Source: Riptortus pedestris (lineage: Eukaryota; Arthropoda; Insecta; Hemiptera; Alydidae). Taken from it: DNA of 64,000 bases. The notes under the pieces are model-generated. The model was given only the letters and a program-made list of their open reading frames with translations, was not told the origin of the DNA and searched no databases. A program made the position numbers and the translations under genes. This document shows positions 51,098 through 62,449 of this stretch, piece after piece. The stretch covers positions 130,042,001-130,106,000 of the forward strand of contig CM032228.1 of assembly GCA_019009955.1 (NCBI GenBank), in the 5' to 3' direction. The first letter of the stretch is position 1. Every line of letters starts with the position of its first letter.

Positions 51098-51546
51098 ATG
51101 GGAAAATTCGGCGTTGCATTAAAAAAAAATACCTGACGTGATAGAGCAAAACAGTTTTCAGATTTGTAATCAGCATGAAAAACTGCATTAGAAAAAATAC
51201 AAATCGTGCCAGATATTTGTATACTAAATAGTTTGATATATACTAAATCCTAAATATAAGTGCAGCTTACAAATAGTATTTTTTTAAAGCTTTTCAAAGG
51301 AGGCACATTTTTCAAAATAATCAAAATCTTGATTATGAGTTTTGGAATACATTCATTATTATATACCTAATGTTTCTTTCATTTCATATGAAAAGCTATG
51401 CTTGACAGAGTAAAATTACATTGTTCCCACCTTCCTAGCACAATTAGAACAGGGTCTAAGAGATTAAAAGAAAGCCCGTACGGCGATATTGGGAAAATTA
51501 GGCGTTCCATTAAAGAAAAACCTGACGTGATACACCAAACAGTTTC
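51098..51546 (+). repeat. Local direct repeat pair (~60 bp, ~390 bp apart)
   Basis: GGGAAAATTCGGCGTTGCAT followed by ACCTGACGTGATAGAGCAAA and ACAGTTT (51099-51155) recurs as GGGAAAATTAGGCGTTCCAT, then ACCTGACGTGATACACCAAA and CAGTTT (51490-51545). The intervening 330 bp is not repeated. It may be a pair of terminal repeats or the remains of a local duplication. Confidence 0.65.
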
Positions 51547-51959
51547 GATGGCCACTCCTTACTTTTGATACTGCGGAGGTGGTTAATTAATAGTAAGTTA
51601 ATTAAAATCGTTTTAATACTGTTTTTTAAGAAGAAAATGAGACGTTTCCAAGTTTTTGCTTGAACAAAATTTAACATTACAATGGGAGGTTTATTATTCC
51701 AAACGGAGATGGTGAAGAATGCTTTGTATAAGAGAAGAGTGGAAACTGGGTTGTATAAAGGAAAGGAATGGACGACTAGCTTTACGATCCTAAGGGAGTC
51801 TAATCGAAGAGCCAAATTGTCAAAGGGACAGGGCTAGGGAGGAAGCGTGCAAACATGCAACGGAAGGAGAAGCAAACAAAAAGTCCCTGAGATATGTCTC
51901 GTCCTCTTGTTTACTTCTCCAAGGATATTTGCCCCCCTAGAGTTATTACGTATTAGGGA

Positions 51960-52157
51960 GTGAGTCCGGCCGAGGGGATGCTACTATGGGGCAAAACATC
52001 TAGTGAAGAATCACTGGGTTCTTCGCAAAAACACACAACGCCGAGGCAGATTACTTTTCCCGCGAGTTTTTCTGCTGACCCTCGACAATTCCCTGCACAC
52101 AATAAAAGGGATGACTCGACAGAGCAATTTCCCACCCAGACTTTACAGACTTCATGA
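51960..52157 (+). other. GC-richer open segment (weak coding candidate)
   Basis: Frames are open on both strands because the segment is GC-richer than its surroundings. The plus frame gives MLLWGKTSSEESLGSSQKHT then PASFSADPRQFPAHNKRDDS, a Ser/Thr/Gln-rich, disorder-like peptide ending at a stop at 52157. I do not recognise it. No good donor or acceptor site is placed to make it an exon. Confidence 0.2.
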
Positions 52158-52189
52158 GTATGCTGTCATGCAAAGAGGAATGGTATAAT

Positions 52190-53039
52190 CCTCATTCTCA
52201 GATGCGATGAAGAGAATGTACCAATAACGTATGAATTTGCATTTAACAGAGTTCCCTAAAGGGAACCTCATGACCTGCTTAAATATAAAACCTCGTTTTC
52301 TCTAGAATACGGGACAAATTGAGAATGTCATCTCTAAATCCTGGCAACAGGTAGGAAATTAAGAAAGTGTCGATGTTTTTGTGTGCATCTATGAATATAT
52401 CTTTGAAATATTACTATATATTGAATTATATTGATATATAATACAAAGGTAATCGAGAAATGTAAACGTGAAGATAATTAATGTATATATTATGCATTAA
52501 CATAAATATTAAAATAATTAAGCTTCATCAAACATTACATTTATTATTCAATTCACATTAATTTACAGAACTTTACTTTAAAAGAAATTATACTTGGGTT
52601 GAGCAGTTCATGTTTTCGAAAAATAAAAAATGCCTTTTTAAGAATAGATGACATCATCAGCGTATCACATGACGGACTTTGTTTTATTTGGCCAGTGACA
52701 AATCAAACATAGAGAAGTGGAGGGAAATGAACTTCTTCAGTTTCAAATATGTTTTCCAGGTTACTATTCAAATCTTGAAATTGTATTGAGCTATTTGTAT
52801 GGAGGTAAGTTGCGCATTGCTACTATCCATTGCTTTTTCAGTATTTTCAATAAGTTTTTAACTTACGATATGGGTTATTACGGTAATGTTCTCCTAACAG
52901 GCTCTCGGCGGGAGTTATTGGAATTAACCATTATTATTTTGGAGTTATTAGTTCTATTGTCTCTGAAAATTATATAAATAAATATACTCATTCATTTAAG
53001 GGACACTAAACTCAGGAAAAAAATAAAGGGCTAACTGAG
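52190..53039. other. AT-rich spacer
   Basis: The frame at 52717-52977 (86 codons, Leu/Ile-rich) is unrecognised. No other feature. Confidence 0.4.
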
Positions 53040-53504
53040 CCGTACATTGGTGTAATTTTTTGAAATCTTATTGTAAATTAAATGTTTAATAAATGCTGTT
53101 ATATGCACATTCTCACTACCTTTATTATTAACCGAGATATTAGCAATTTCTTGTTTTATTATTTATTAACGTCCACTTTTTGTAACTAAGGCTAATTGGG
53201 ACGGGTTATCTACAGGTTACCACCCTTTTCTAGCCAGGGTGGTTTTTTGGATGTTATTTAATGAATTTTGTCACTAAATAATTTCCTATGCCCAGGCGAG
53301 AATCGAACTCGTCACTCTAGGATTGCCATGTGAGATAATTTTTAGTTTTCTTCAGCAATCCCGCACTCTTACTCATGTCATATTAACAAGAAATTGTTAT
53401 ATGATGAAGAACTTGAATTTTATATACCGAATATTGTTCTCATTATACTTTTCTTTTTGGGATAATTGTAAATAACTAGCACACGTGGGAAATCTGCTTA
53501 GTAT
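53040..53504 (+). mobile_element. Family H type II copy split by a SINE
   Basis: Core blocks (TTATTGTAAATTAAATGTTT, then TATTATTAACCGAGATATTA) lead up to 53157. The type II tail resumes after the SINE (TTTTCTTCAGCAATCCCGCA, CTTACTCATGTCATATTAAC). The remnant ends at CACGTGGGAAATCTGCTTAG with no stem-loop. Both outer ends are truncated. Confidence 0.7.
53158..53337 (-). mobile_element. SINE with tRNA-like head, inside family H
   Basis: On the minus strand the head has CGAG-TTCGATT-CTCG, a T-arm with a canonical loop and a near-perfect B box, followed by GCCTGGGCATAGGAAATTAT. The body has CCACCCTGGCTAGAAAAGGG plus TGG (hairpin), then GATAACCCGTCCCAATTAGC, and the tail GGACGTTAATAAATAATAAA. The flanks AATTTCTTGTTTT and AATTTTTAGTTTT may be a diverged target-site duplication (10 of 13). 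It is the most complete copy of this SINE in the window. Confidence 0.75.
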
Positions 53505-53509
53505 TTTTT

Positions 53510-56500
53510 ACTTGAAACCTTTTATCATTTAAAGATTCTAAAATAAATTTTGCAACCCTACCTTTAGAACCCCATTTTGGAAGCTGGACTATTAACGGCC
53601 TTCTTCATAGCAAGGAATATAATGACTACCTGTTGTTTTATAGCGAAAGTTGTTTGAATCTCATGATAAAGAAGAATAACTTGATTGATTAAGGATCGGA
53701 ATTGTTTAAATAATAATAATACTTAAAGTTATAAAACTATAACTCAAATAAAAACTTATAAATATATTAAAGGAATGAGAAGAGAGATGTTGCGAAATGG
53801 AGAAATGGTTTTGAAGTTTAGATATATAGATAAGGGGTTGGAGTGTATGTAACTCAGCCCTTGTAAATGCATCATCCATGTAATAAAAGGTCAGCCCTTT
53901 TCGCATTGCTACTATTACAATTCTCTCAGCTCCTATTCCCCGCACCGATATATATATATTTCATGCCTTTCTTAGCTCTAGGGAAGAGGCTCTTTTCCTT
54001 TTTTATGCTGTTACTCACATTTCTCCCGTCTTTATTTGTGACTCATATTCTTTTATATTCTAAGCATTGCCAATTCAAACACATGTGACTTATTCATAAG
54101 CCCAGTCCATTCTTCATTATTCTATTCGTGGTAAAATATTAAAAGCTCAAATTGGTCTAGCATGAGTCATTCTCTTAAAAGATGGACGATTAGTATGAAA
54201 TACATAGAAATCGAGGATGTTTGTATCTGCCTGAAACTCGATATCATCCTGTAGCTGGAATTCGTTACACTATGCATGTGTGCCTTGGGTAAATGCTGTA
54301 TAGTTCTCGACAGACTTTTGATGGCTAGAAATGTATTAAACTAATTAATAATTCAGGAAAATTGAATACATAATCATAGGTGTTCCTTAATGTAATAATA
54401 TAGCGATGATAGGCCATGGAAATTATCAGATAAGATGTTTCTCAAAACTGAATAACACAATAAATTATAACTCAAAAGGAAGGATTTAAAAAAATAAATC
54501 ATATCAATCTAATAGAACGTGTTTGGTTGGTATTTTTTTTTTTTTTTGAGTTTCTCTCTTGAAATGCATACACACACTATTCTAGAAACCAGACAAGTAA
54601 TTAGTTATTGAATTAGATGTTTGGCATTGTACTTCACGCGACTAAAAAAAACAAAACGGTAAAACTGATGTTAAAATTTATGCTTCATTAAAAAAAAAAA
54701 AAAAAAAAAATCATTCCTTAAAGTTGGTTGCAGCAATATAATTTAGGACACTAATAGGACACATCTCACTTTCCCCTGAGGGACCCTCTATTCTCTGAAC
54801 TGCCTATTAAATCAGAGGTTAGTCTTTTGATATTGATGTGTTAGTTACTGTGCACTTTTATTCACCGACAATCACAAACAAACTGATCTGTGGATTCCCT
54901 TAATATTTGTACTGGATTTCTACCTTACTGTAATTAGTAAAATTCTGTGTGTTGGTGCTGAATGGAGAAGGGCGCGCGAATCTCTTAAGCGGTAGGACCA
55001 AATGTCCCAACGACTTTTCATTAAAGAAACAAAGAGTTTTTCAAAGCCAGTTTTTAATTACCTATTATAAGTTTAGTCACTACGGTTCAATTTACTGTAA
55101 TTTCCGAGTTTTCTTTTTAAATGTTTATGTTCTTAATTTATTGTTAGTTTAAGCCCATTTGGGTGATTTATTGTACAAAATTATAAATGTTGATTAGTTT
55201 GAGTTCTAATACTGCTTACCAGTCATAATTGAGCTAAGTTGTTCGCCTCGATGAGATGACATTTTTTGTTGCTGAAATAATTTTTTTATCAAATGAGTGT
55301 CTTTGATTTGTGTAATGCATTAAACAGAAAACTAATGATGAACTATTGACACTAAACTTGATTAGTTTCGATTGTTGTTTCTTTAAAAAGAAAGAAAAAT
55401 CATTGAGGGAGCTCCACTTCTTTTTATCAGCTAGTAAACGTTTGTTCCAATAAAGCGAACATTTCGAACTTCTATATCATTAATTATATAAGAATATAAG
55501 CATTCTCTTATAAAAAAGTTTGTTTCATTCATTTCCTTCTTGTTTCTTATAAACAAAAGAAATGACAAAATAATTTTATATGCCATTTGATATTCAATAT
55601 TAATAGAGTTCTTCAGGAATTGGATGATTAAAAAATGGAAGTAAAACTTCTGATGAATGTGATTAGTTGATTAATCTTGATCAACATTGAAACACGGATC
55701 TACCAATTGTTATCCACGGAGGAAAAAAATATCCCCGATTTATAATGTGTTTTAACTGTATATTGATAATTGGTGTTTATAAACAGGTGTACCTTGGCTG
55801 GAGGGAATGTGAGGAATAATAGCTGACATGGTAACAGGAATGTAGGTTCAATGCTAAGAATTCGAGAAGTGTGTGCCTGGCGGAAGCACCTCAACAGCCC
55901 CTTGAGCAAAGTTTCCGTTAATACTTGGAATTCATAGATCCCAGACTCCTAAAGCATTTCGGTTCATGATCATTCAACAAGCATTCCTTCCACAAGATTT
56001 ATATTATATTTCGTTGGTGATTTATAAAGCTAGAAGTTGATTATTAAATTTAAAAAATAATGAGGAAGAAAATTAAAAAAAAAAAAAATAGCAAAATATA
56101 TGTAATACAATAAAGTAATTAATGGTGCAGGAAAGCGGCTTCGGGAGGCTAGCTGGATAGTTATGCAATCCCAAGAGACAAAAAAGGAAAGGAAAATACA
56201 TTATTTCTAGAAAATGCACTTCGAAGGGATAAAATGGGATCAGGTTCTATCTCTTTGATAAACATGAAACATCAGGTAGCCATAATACTAGGCTCAGCTT
56301 TAAGAGCAATTTTGGCAAGCGTACCTAACTACGTACATTTGTCGGAAGGTGAGATTTGACAAGAGCCCAGGATATGGGATAAGGTTTCTGCCTAGCTACG
56401 TACATCCGAATCCTACCAAGCTCCTCCCAGCAACTGTCCCTACCGGAGTAGTGTTACGATTTAGCTTCATCCATGTCCACCATTCACAACAGGCACACTA

Positions 56501-57693
56501 ATATTTTCGTGGACATTCACACTATTTCCAATGTAATGTCGAGTGATCGATTTTGCAGGATCCAGCGAATTGGGAAAAGAAAGATGTAGTCGTCCTGCAT
56601 TAAACGCATTTGAAGACTGGTCCCTATTTGTCTTGACTGAAGAGGGAAACCCTTTCCTTTCAATTTTACTATAATTCAAATAAAAATCCTCTCCTATAGA
56701 AAATGTTTTATCACAAAACCTGCAAAATGTTATATATTTTGATAAAATTTCGCCTTTAGAATTTGAACTCAAGTACAAATCTCATGACAATTTTGATCGT
56801 GAGGGAAAAATTACAGAAAAAGTCCAACAGAACACTGAATTGTTGATTGCTCTGGAAAGGATCCTAAAAGGCATTATTAGCATGAAGTCAATCGCAAGTT
56901 GCAGCCTCCAAGCATTTCATCAAAATCGGTATACACAAATTTTAATTCAAAATATAATATCCCACAGACAGATCGCTCATACTTAATATTAACTAAGATA
57001 GAGGTGAATTAATGGCATTTATATACACTAAGAAAGACCACAATATTTGTCAATGTGAATTATTATGAGCGTACTAAAGCGTTTGCTTTCTTAAAACTAT
57101 AGATAATGGGCATGGACTACGGGTATTCAAAATTCCAAGAATTACATTTGGGAATGTACTGAAAAGGGACTCATATAAGAAAGGAGCACTTTTTAAAATC
57201 TTTGAGCAAGCGAATGATTGGTCACAGTGGAATGCACTGACTTACGATGGACTTTAGTATGAATCATACCATCTGAGTCACTTCCTTTCAGTCGTATTTT
57301 CCCTTACATATTGTGGCGTGACAACACAGTGGACTGGAAAGACAGAGATGGATGAGGCTTGTAATAAAGGTTCTTTAAGGACTGTTAGAAAATAATATAT
57401 ATATATACACACACACAAAAATAAATTGTGAGGATTAAACAAATTCAAAAGAAATAAATAACAGATATTAATCAATTGCGACTCTAAATACTACTAGCGG
57501 TTCGCGCAATATGTCTAATGTCTTTCTAACGAAACGTCTGTGAAATTCTAACGAATAAGGAAGAAATACAGCTAATTAAAAGATGGCCCCACATGGCCCA
57601 CTGGTCCAATGTTGGATTAACTTGAAAGAGTCAACAGGAACAGATTTGCTGTTACTATTATAAGAGTTGGAATTGGCATCAAAACCCATAGTA
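53510..57693. other. Long AT-rich spacer
   Basis: Several frames (53706-53945, 54949-55152, 55700-55909, 56467-56778, 57278-57475) show no recognisable domains. The 56467-56778 minus frame (103 codons) is the longest, but it lacks motifs and exon signals. A-runs lie at 54690-54709 and 56076-56088, and a T-run at 54533-54547. No gene is supported. Confidence 0.4.
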
Positions 57694-58266
57694 TAAACGT
57701 CCATCACGTAGGTGCTGCGTTAACTAAGCAGATTTCACACATACGCTAAGTATTTGCATTTATCTTAAAACTTAAAAGTTCAATAAGAACAATATGTATT
57801 TGGTAGTTAAGTTTCACATAAAGTGTTTCGTTATATACAGAGTATTGTTTATGTAACATGAGTAGGTGTAGTAGGGATTTACTGAAGGCTGAAAATTTAA
57901 AAAAAAAAAAAATGCAAATATCTCAGTTAATATTGAAGATGAATGTATATAACAACATTTATAGAACATTACATTGATTAAGATTGGTTATTCACAATTT
58001 TTCGATCCGACTCATAATAACGGATATATTACAAATTTTCAAAATTCTCCCCCTCTAAACCCTCCCTCCCCTTGTCTGATTTCAGCTGTTAACGAACTAG
58101 ATCTTTCTTGTTATACAAAACAATTATATACCAAGTTTGGTAACGATAAGACAAAAATTGTGACCGTTAGAATGGTAACAGACAAATACATATTTAATTA
58201 CTTTTCAACGGACAACATTTTCGTCATCTACCAGGTCGGACATTTGAAGAAATTTGTCGAAAATGG
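57694..58266 (-). mobile_element. Family H type II copy, both ends worn
   Basis: The 3' end lies at the left (ACGTCCATCACGTAGGTGCTGCG, stem-loop degraded; then AACTAAGCAGATTTCACACA), followed by a shortened type II tail (TATATACAGAGTATTGTTTA) and the core without microsatellite. The 5' block is cut at GGACATTTGAAGAAATTTGT. The plus ORF at 57974-58282 is a chance read through it. Confidence 0.78.
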
Positions 58267-58269
58267 TAA

Positions 58270-58803
58270 GCCCACACATTGAATCTAATCAGCCAACTGG
58301 CTTGGATGTAGGCTAGGGCCTGTGCCATGCTAAACTCAATGCTAGTATAAAAACAAGAAACACAATATTAACGAAAAAAATAATCCAAAAGCAATTGAAA
58401 TGAGTCTGTATAACGGAAAAGACCCAATACCCACTAAAAGATCGGAGAGGCACGTATTTCCAATACAAATATGAAATTCTGAGAATAGTCTTGAGGCCAA
58501 AAGAAGTTTCCAAACAGCTTCATGTGTTGTGAGGGAGGCAGGTGATATGTGGTAAGGGTTTGGAGGGATTGTTGGAAAGCTATAAGGGACGTTATACTCT
58601 GCTGACCATAAGCTAGGACTCACCAACCAGCTTTATCCTATTACCCAGCCTACCAGCCATTTTTATCATAAACCAAACTATAATTCCATTCTATAGCGAC
58701 TTCAAATAATCTTAGAAAACTCTATAGGCCATGATTTCATAGTGACTCCACTTGCTATGTCAAAAAACATACACACCCACACAAACACAATATACCCGTA
58801 TAT
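58270..58803. other. Spacer
   Basis: The frames at 58313-58626 are unrecognised. A CA-rich stretch at 58765-58790 lies just before the next element. Confidence 0.4.
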
Positions 58804-59983
58804 AAGGGTCCAGGGGAAAAACATGCTAAGTCAATATGCGTCATTTCAAGGAGAGAGCAATTTCAAAGTTTAAGTACTTGTGCAGAGGTAACATACAATC
58901 ACAACTTGCTGCAAGCACACTTCTAGGATAATAATTTAATCAGAAAACAATATTCTTCCATTAGTGTCATGTTTCATTTGAAATCACAATAAACATTTTG
59001 TTTGTAATAAAACCCAACTGTTTGTCATTAAAGGTAACACAATGAATTCATATTGGCCGTATTTTTTGCTTACTTTCATCTGAAAGTGTATGAACACGGT
59101 TCTTGTGTTGACCACGTTTGTCTCTTGGCGCATCCCCCGAACTCTTAAGCGATTGCAAAATATAGTTCACTTCCTATCCCGTGCACTGACATAAAAGCTT
59201 TTCTGAAACTCTTACTTCAACAGGTTTTCCATCGTCCATGTATCGTAATACACAAAGGTGGCATCCCTAAGATTTGCTACGTCTTCTGGCTGCCTGACAC
59301 GCCTGTTGTTTAACAGGTAATACAGTTACCAATCCAGCAAGATAAATGTTTATTTCGTCATTAGAATGCATGCAGTTCATACGTTTAATAATCTCTTTAC
59401 TTTTATCTTTATCTACAATTTCAAAACATCGTTTCTTACATTGACAGTCTGAGCCTATTTCATGACTTTGTAGTTTTTTTTCTTCCTAACCTCTCGCAAA
59501 CGGCCATCCTCACGTTTTCGTTTTGAATTGGAGGAAATATTCCTGCCGCCTTCTTCACATGAATCCATGTGTTTAAACCACAAACATGTACACAATTAAA
59601 TAAGCATGAATAGTATGTAGCTGAAATGCCGATTGAAACACTTTTAGAAAACACTGCGGTACGTATTCACACACTATTGCAACACAAACAAGCTACACCA
59701 TAGAGTAAGGAATGGGTCAAATAAACACATAATGACTGTTAACAGGGCTGGTACAATGGCAATAATAACTTCCCATTGACTTGGCATGTTCTTTCTCTGT
59801 TTCACAATGACAGCATGTTTTCCCCCTGGGTGTGTTATGTTTAACCGTTCATATTTTCTGACTTAACACGTTATTCCCCTTTCTCGAAACACTATCATAA
59901 AGATTTCTTTTGAATTTAACTAACCATACTGGAAACCGAAAAACATGGAAATTTGACTTAGCATGTTTTTCTCCTGGACCCTT
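58804..59983 (-). mobile_element. Unclassified DNA transposon with 31 bp inverted termini
   Basis: The ends 58804-58834 and 59953-59983 are inverted repeats matching at 30 of 31 positions. They begin AAGGGTCCAGG and end CATGCTAAGTCAA, with the single mismatch at the twelfth base. Between them lies a broken reading frame of an unclassified cysteine-rich family on the minus strand. Flanks CGTATAT and CATATAT could be a 7 bp target duplication with one mismatch, but the right side runs into (AT)n. Related subterminal motifs occur at 59776-59800 and 59808-59830. The superfamily is not recognised; the ends fit no common one I can name. Confidence 0.65.
59048..59540 (-). pseudogene. Relic of a cysteine-rich, transposase-like protein of unknown class
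   Basis: Read on the minus strand, RKREDGRLREVRKKKN leads, after a one-base shift near 59463, into HEIGSDCQCKKRCFEIV (a C-x-C-x3-C motif), then IIKRMNCMHSNDEINIYLAG, then a stop at 59269-59267, MDDGKPVEVRVSEKLLCQCT, a stop at 59176-59174, then SLKSSGDAPRDKRGQHKNRV and a final stop at 59050-59048. The order (basic lead, CxC...C knuckle, Gly-x-x-Val/Cys step, DKRGxHxNR) is one I recall from many uncharacterised, multicopy arthropod proteins that look like transposases. Only the N-terminal third is present. Two stops and a frameshift make it dead. Confidence 0.55.
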
Positions 59984-59984
59984 C

Positions 59985-59991
<7 letters not shown>

Positions 59992-60051
<60 letters not shown>
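59992..60051. repeat. (TA)30 microsatellite
   Basis: A TA run next to the right inverted terminus of the preceding element. The ORF reading through it on the minus strand is an artefact. Confidence 0.95.
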
Positions 60052-60054
<3 letters not shown>

Positions 60055-60056
<2 letters not shown>

Positions 60057-60210
60057 GCCCCCCCCCCAGAGGAGTAGGCTCCCAGTCTCGCCGGAGATGT
60101 CGGCTCAATAGGGACCAACTCTAGAGCACTGAAGATGGGACGGTTCGCCCCGAAAGTACTTTGTCTGTAATAAAAGAAGTATTAAGAGTGGAGGTGTTTG
60201 ACCTTTTTGA
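60055..60210 (+). repeat. Retroposon-like 3' segment with CTGAAGA hairpin motif
   Basis: CTGAAGA (60129-60135), one base, a stem GGGACG-GTT-CGCCCC (one mismatch), GAAA (60152-60155), then AATAAA at 60169-60174. The same layout occurs on the minus strand at 63754-63781. This looks like the 3' part of a transcribed repeat rather than unique host sequence. Confidence 0.45.
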
Positions 60211-60289
60211 TCCTTCCGTTGATTGAATACTTAGTGACTCCACGTAATATGTACGAACTTCTTACAGTTCAGTTCTTGTATGCATGCGT

Positions 60290-60484
60290 GTGGTCGGCTG
60301 GAGTCGGCAATGCTCGCGACTCTCCGCCGAGAGCTAGTGCGGGCCGTTTCGGTAACTATTCGTCCCTCGTGAATAGGTTTAGAGATTCCTTACTATTACT
60401 GTTGTTATTAGGCAGATTTCTCTATTGTAAAACTTCACGAGGGAAATCTGCTTAGTTTACGCAGCCCCTGCGTGACGGACTTTT
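60290..60484 (+). mobile_element. Family H type I, 3' part
   Basis: Starts within the type I tail (CTCCGCCGAGAGCTAGTGCG, then GGCCGTTTCGGTAAC) and has an excellent 3' end: GAGGGAAATCTGCTTAGTTT, stem-loop ACGCAG-CCC-CTGCGT, GACGGACTTTT. An extra GGCAGATTTCTCTATTGTAA precedes it, as in other type I copies. Confidence 0.82.
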
Positions 60485-61433
60485 TTGATATTGACTTAGT
60501 GAGAAATTTAATATAATTTTGAAGAATTTTAACAGTATAAAAGTTCTAGTATATGGAAATGATATAATTTTGTTACCACTTTAAGCTTCATTACCAGTGT
60601 CTAATTATTATTTGCTGTCTTAATAAATACAGTGATAATTGCATTTAATGTTTATTTATTGTGTTTAATTTTTTGAGTTGCTTTTGTTATTTTTCTACAA
60701 TTTTGTTTTTACTTTGCATTGCTAAACTGAGCCAAATCACCTAGTTTCGAGTATTTCGGTATAATTACATAATAAAAAAATAAATTGCATTTTATAAATG
60801 TTCACACTTAGCAGAAGTGGGATGCATAAATATTGGGGAATATAAGAAGCAATAGATTCTTGAGAGGAAGCTAGATTGACTGGCCCTTTATCCCTCAGGT
60901 TGCTACAATAAATCAAAGGAGAAAATCCCTTTAGTTTACTTAAAGAGAGTACTCCCCAGGGAAACTGGAAAGAGAGCATTTTTCAAATCCCCTAAATCCA
61001 AGTTCGATTAGCTACTTAAAAAGGATACAGTTACATTAGTCATCTGACAGCTGGAATAAATATCCACTCAACTTTCCATTATACAGCCAATTTTCCTTAA
61101 CTTCTGCCTTGCTCAATGTTTTAACTCTACCCCCACCCTTCACCCCAATATTTATTGACATCCATAATAGTCAAGGTATTAATTATTCTTATTGATTTAA
61201 ATCAAATCTGTCGAGACAACTGATAAATGAGGCAGTTATAGATTAAAGCAGTTGTGTTAAAATAAGAAACAAAATGAATAATAGAAATTTTTTTTTCATC
61301 CCTACGTAAAAATAATTGAGGTTAAATTTACTTATAACATACAATTAACAGAGTTTATTACAATTCAAAATGATGTTATTTTTCTTTCCGAGTACTGGTT
61401 AATGTCTAATAACACATACAATATTGAATATTG
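60485..61433 (+). repeat. Spacer holding dispersed repeat copy 2 (60665-60745)
   Basis: CTTTTGTTATTTTTCTACAA, then TTTTGTTTTTACTTTGCATT, then GAGCCAAATCACC is the partner of 47640-47720. The rest of the interval, including the frame at 60737-60979, is unrecognised. Confidence 0.55.
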
Positions 61434-62056
61434 AGTTTGTACTCAACGCGGTTTTCGAAGAATTCCCTCAAATGTCCATCAATCCTACCAAAAAAATGAC
61501 AAAAATGGCGTCAGTTCAAAATTATACATCTAATCTTATTAAAAATTAAATTACCTATAAATCTTGTCATATACATTCTTTCTCTATCCCAAATATTAAC
61601 CTCCAATAAACCCCCCTTCTATGTTATCGCACGTTAAGAATAAGCCAACATAACATGAACCCCCTTATTTCAAGCTGAAATACCACATATTATGTTCGAA
61701 AATCCGCTGCTATATGATATATATGCAAATGCGTTCTGATTACTACCCTTCGTTCGATCTAGGCTTACTAAAATTGAGAGATTGGGTTGAAAATTATTTT
61801 GGTTCATTATAAACTGAAGCACTAGACACAGTAAAATTTTTTCTATCTAATTAATTTTGTATATTATATTAAGATATATGTATGTCAGCAATTGTTTTTC
61901 TTTCTGGTCAAGAATATTTCAATCTTTCAGCTCTGAGAGGTTGGCTTACTTGTTTATTTACAACTCAGACGCTTTCCATTGTAAAGGTAAATCGACTGTA
62001 TTGTAAAACTTCACTTGGGACATCTCAGTTTTCGCAGCCCCTGCGTGACGGACTTT
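61434..62056 (+). mobile_element. Family H type II, diverged copy
   Basis: The 5' part begins at GAGTTTGTACTCAACGCGGT without the palindrome. The microsatellite-to-G-run segment is deleted, as in the 45 kb copy. The type II tail is recognisable (TGTTATCGCACGTTAAGAAT, GGTTGGCTTACTTGTTTATT), and the 3' end has GTTTTCGCAGCCCCTGCGTG and ACGGACTTT. Confidence 0.7.
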
Positions 62057-62059
62057 AAT

Positions 62060-62417
62060 GAGATAAATGGATCGGAATGATGCAAAACAGAAATAAAACT
62101 TTTCGAATTACTAATGTTTTGACTCTATCTCATAATAATAACAAAACGGCTGAAAGTTATTTGATAGGGGAAAAAGCCCAAGTTCTCTTCTTCGAAACAT
62201 TTATTAATCCCCCTCAGTGTTTAACTACTTGTAAAACCCTTCTGAAGTTTATAACACTTACTAATACATACTTACTTCCGCAAAGAGGGCGTGGCTCTCT
62301 GACAAGTATAGGTACAGATATAGGAGTTGAAGATGCTTCATATGCTGTCAAAGTGTATGTATTGGAGATGCGAGATGGGTGTTTCCTAAGAAATGGCCTA
62401 AGGGCGTTCTAACCAGA

Positions 62418-62449
<32 letters not shown>

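Noticed and set aside
56467..56778. 103-codon minus-strand frame
   Set aside because: Contains one FCRFCDK segment that recalls a zinc knuckle, but there is no second Cys/His pair in the right place and no homologous context.
62077..62412. 111-codon plus-strand frame next to a T run
   Set aside because: No recognised domain. The T run is on the wrong strand to be a poly(A) tail for this frame.
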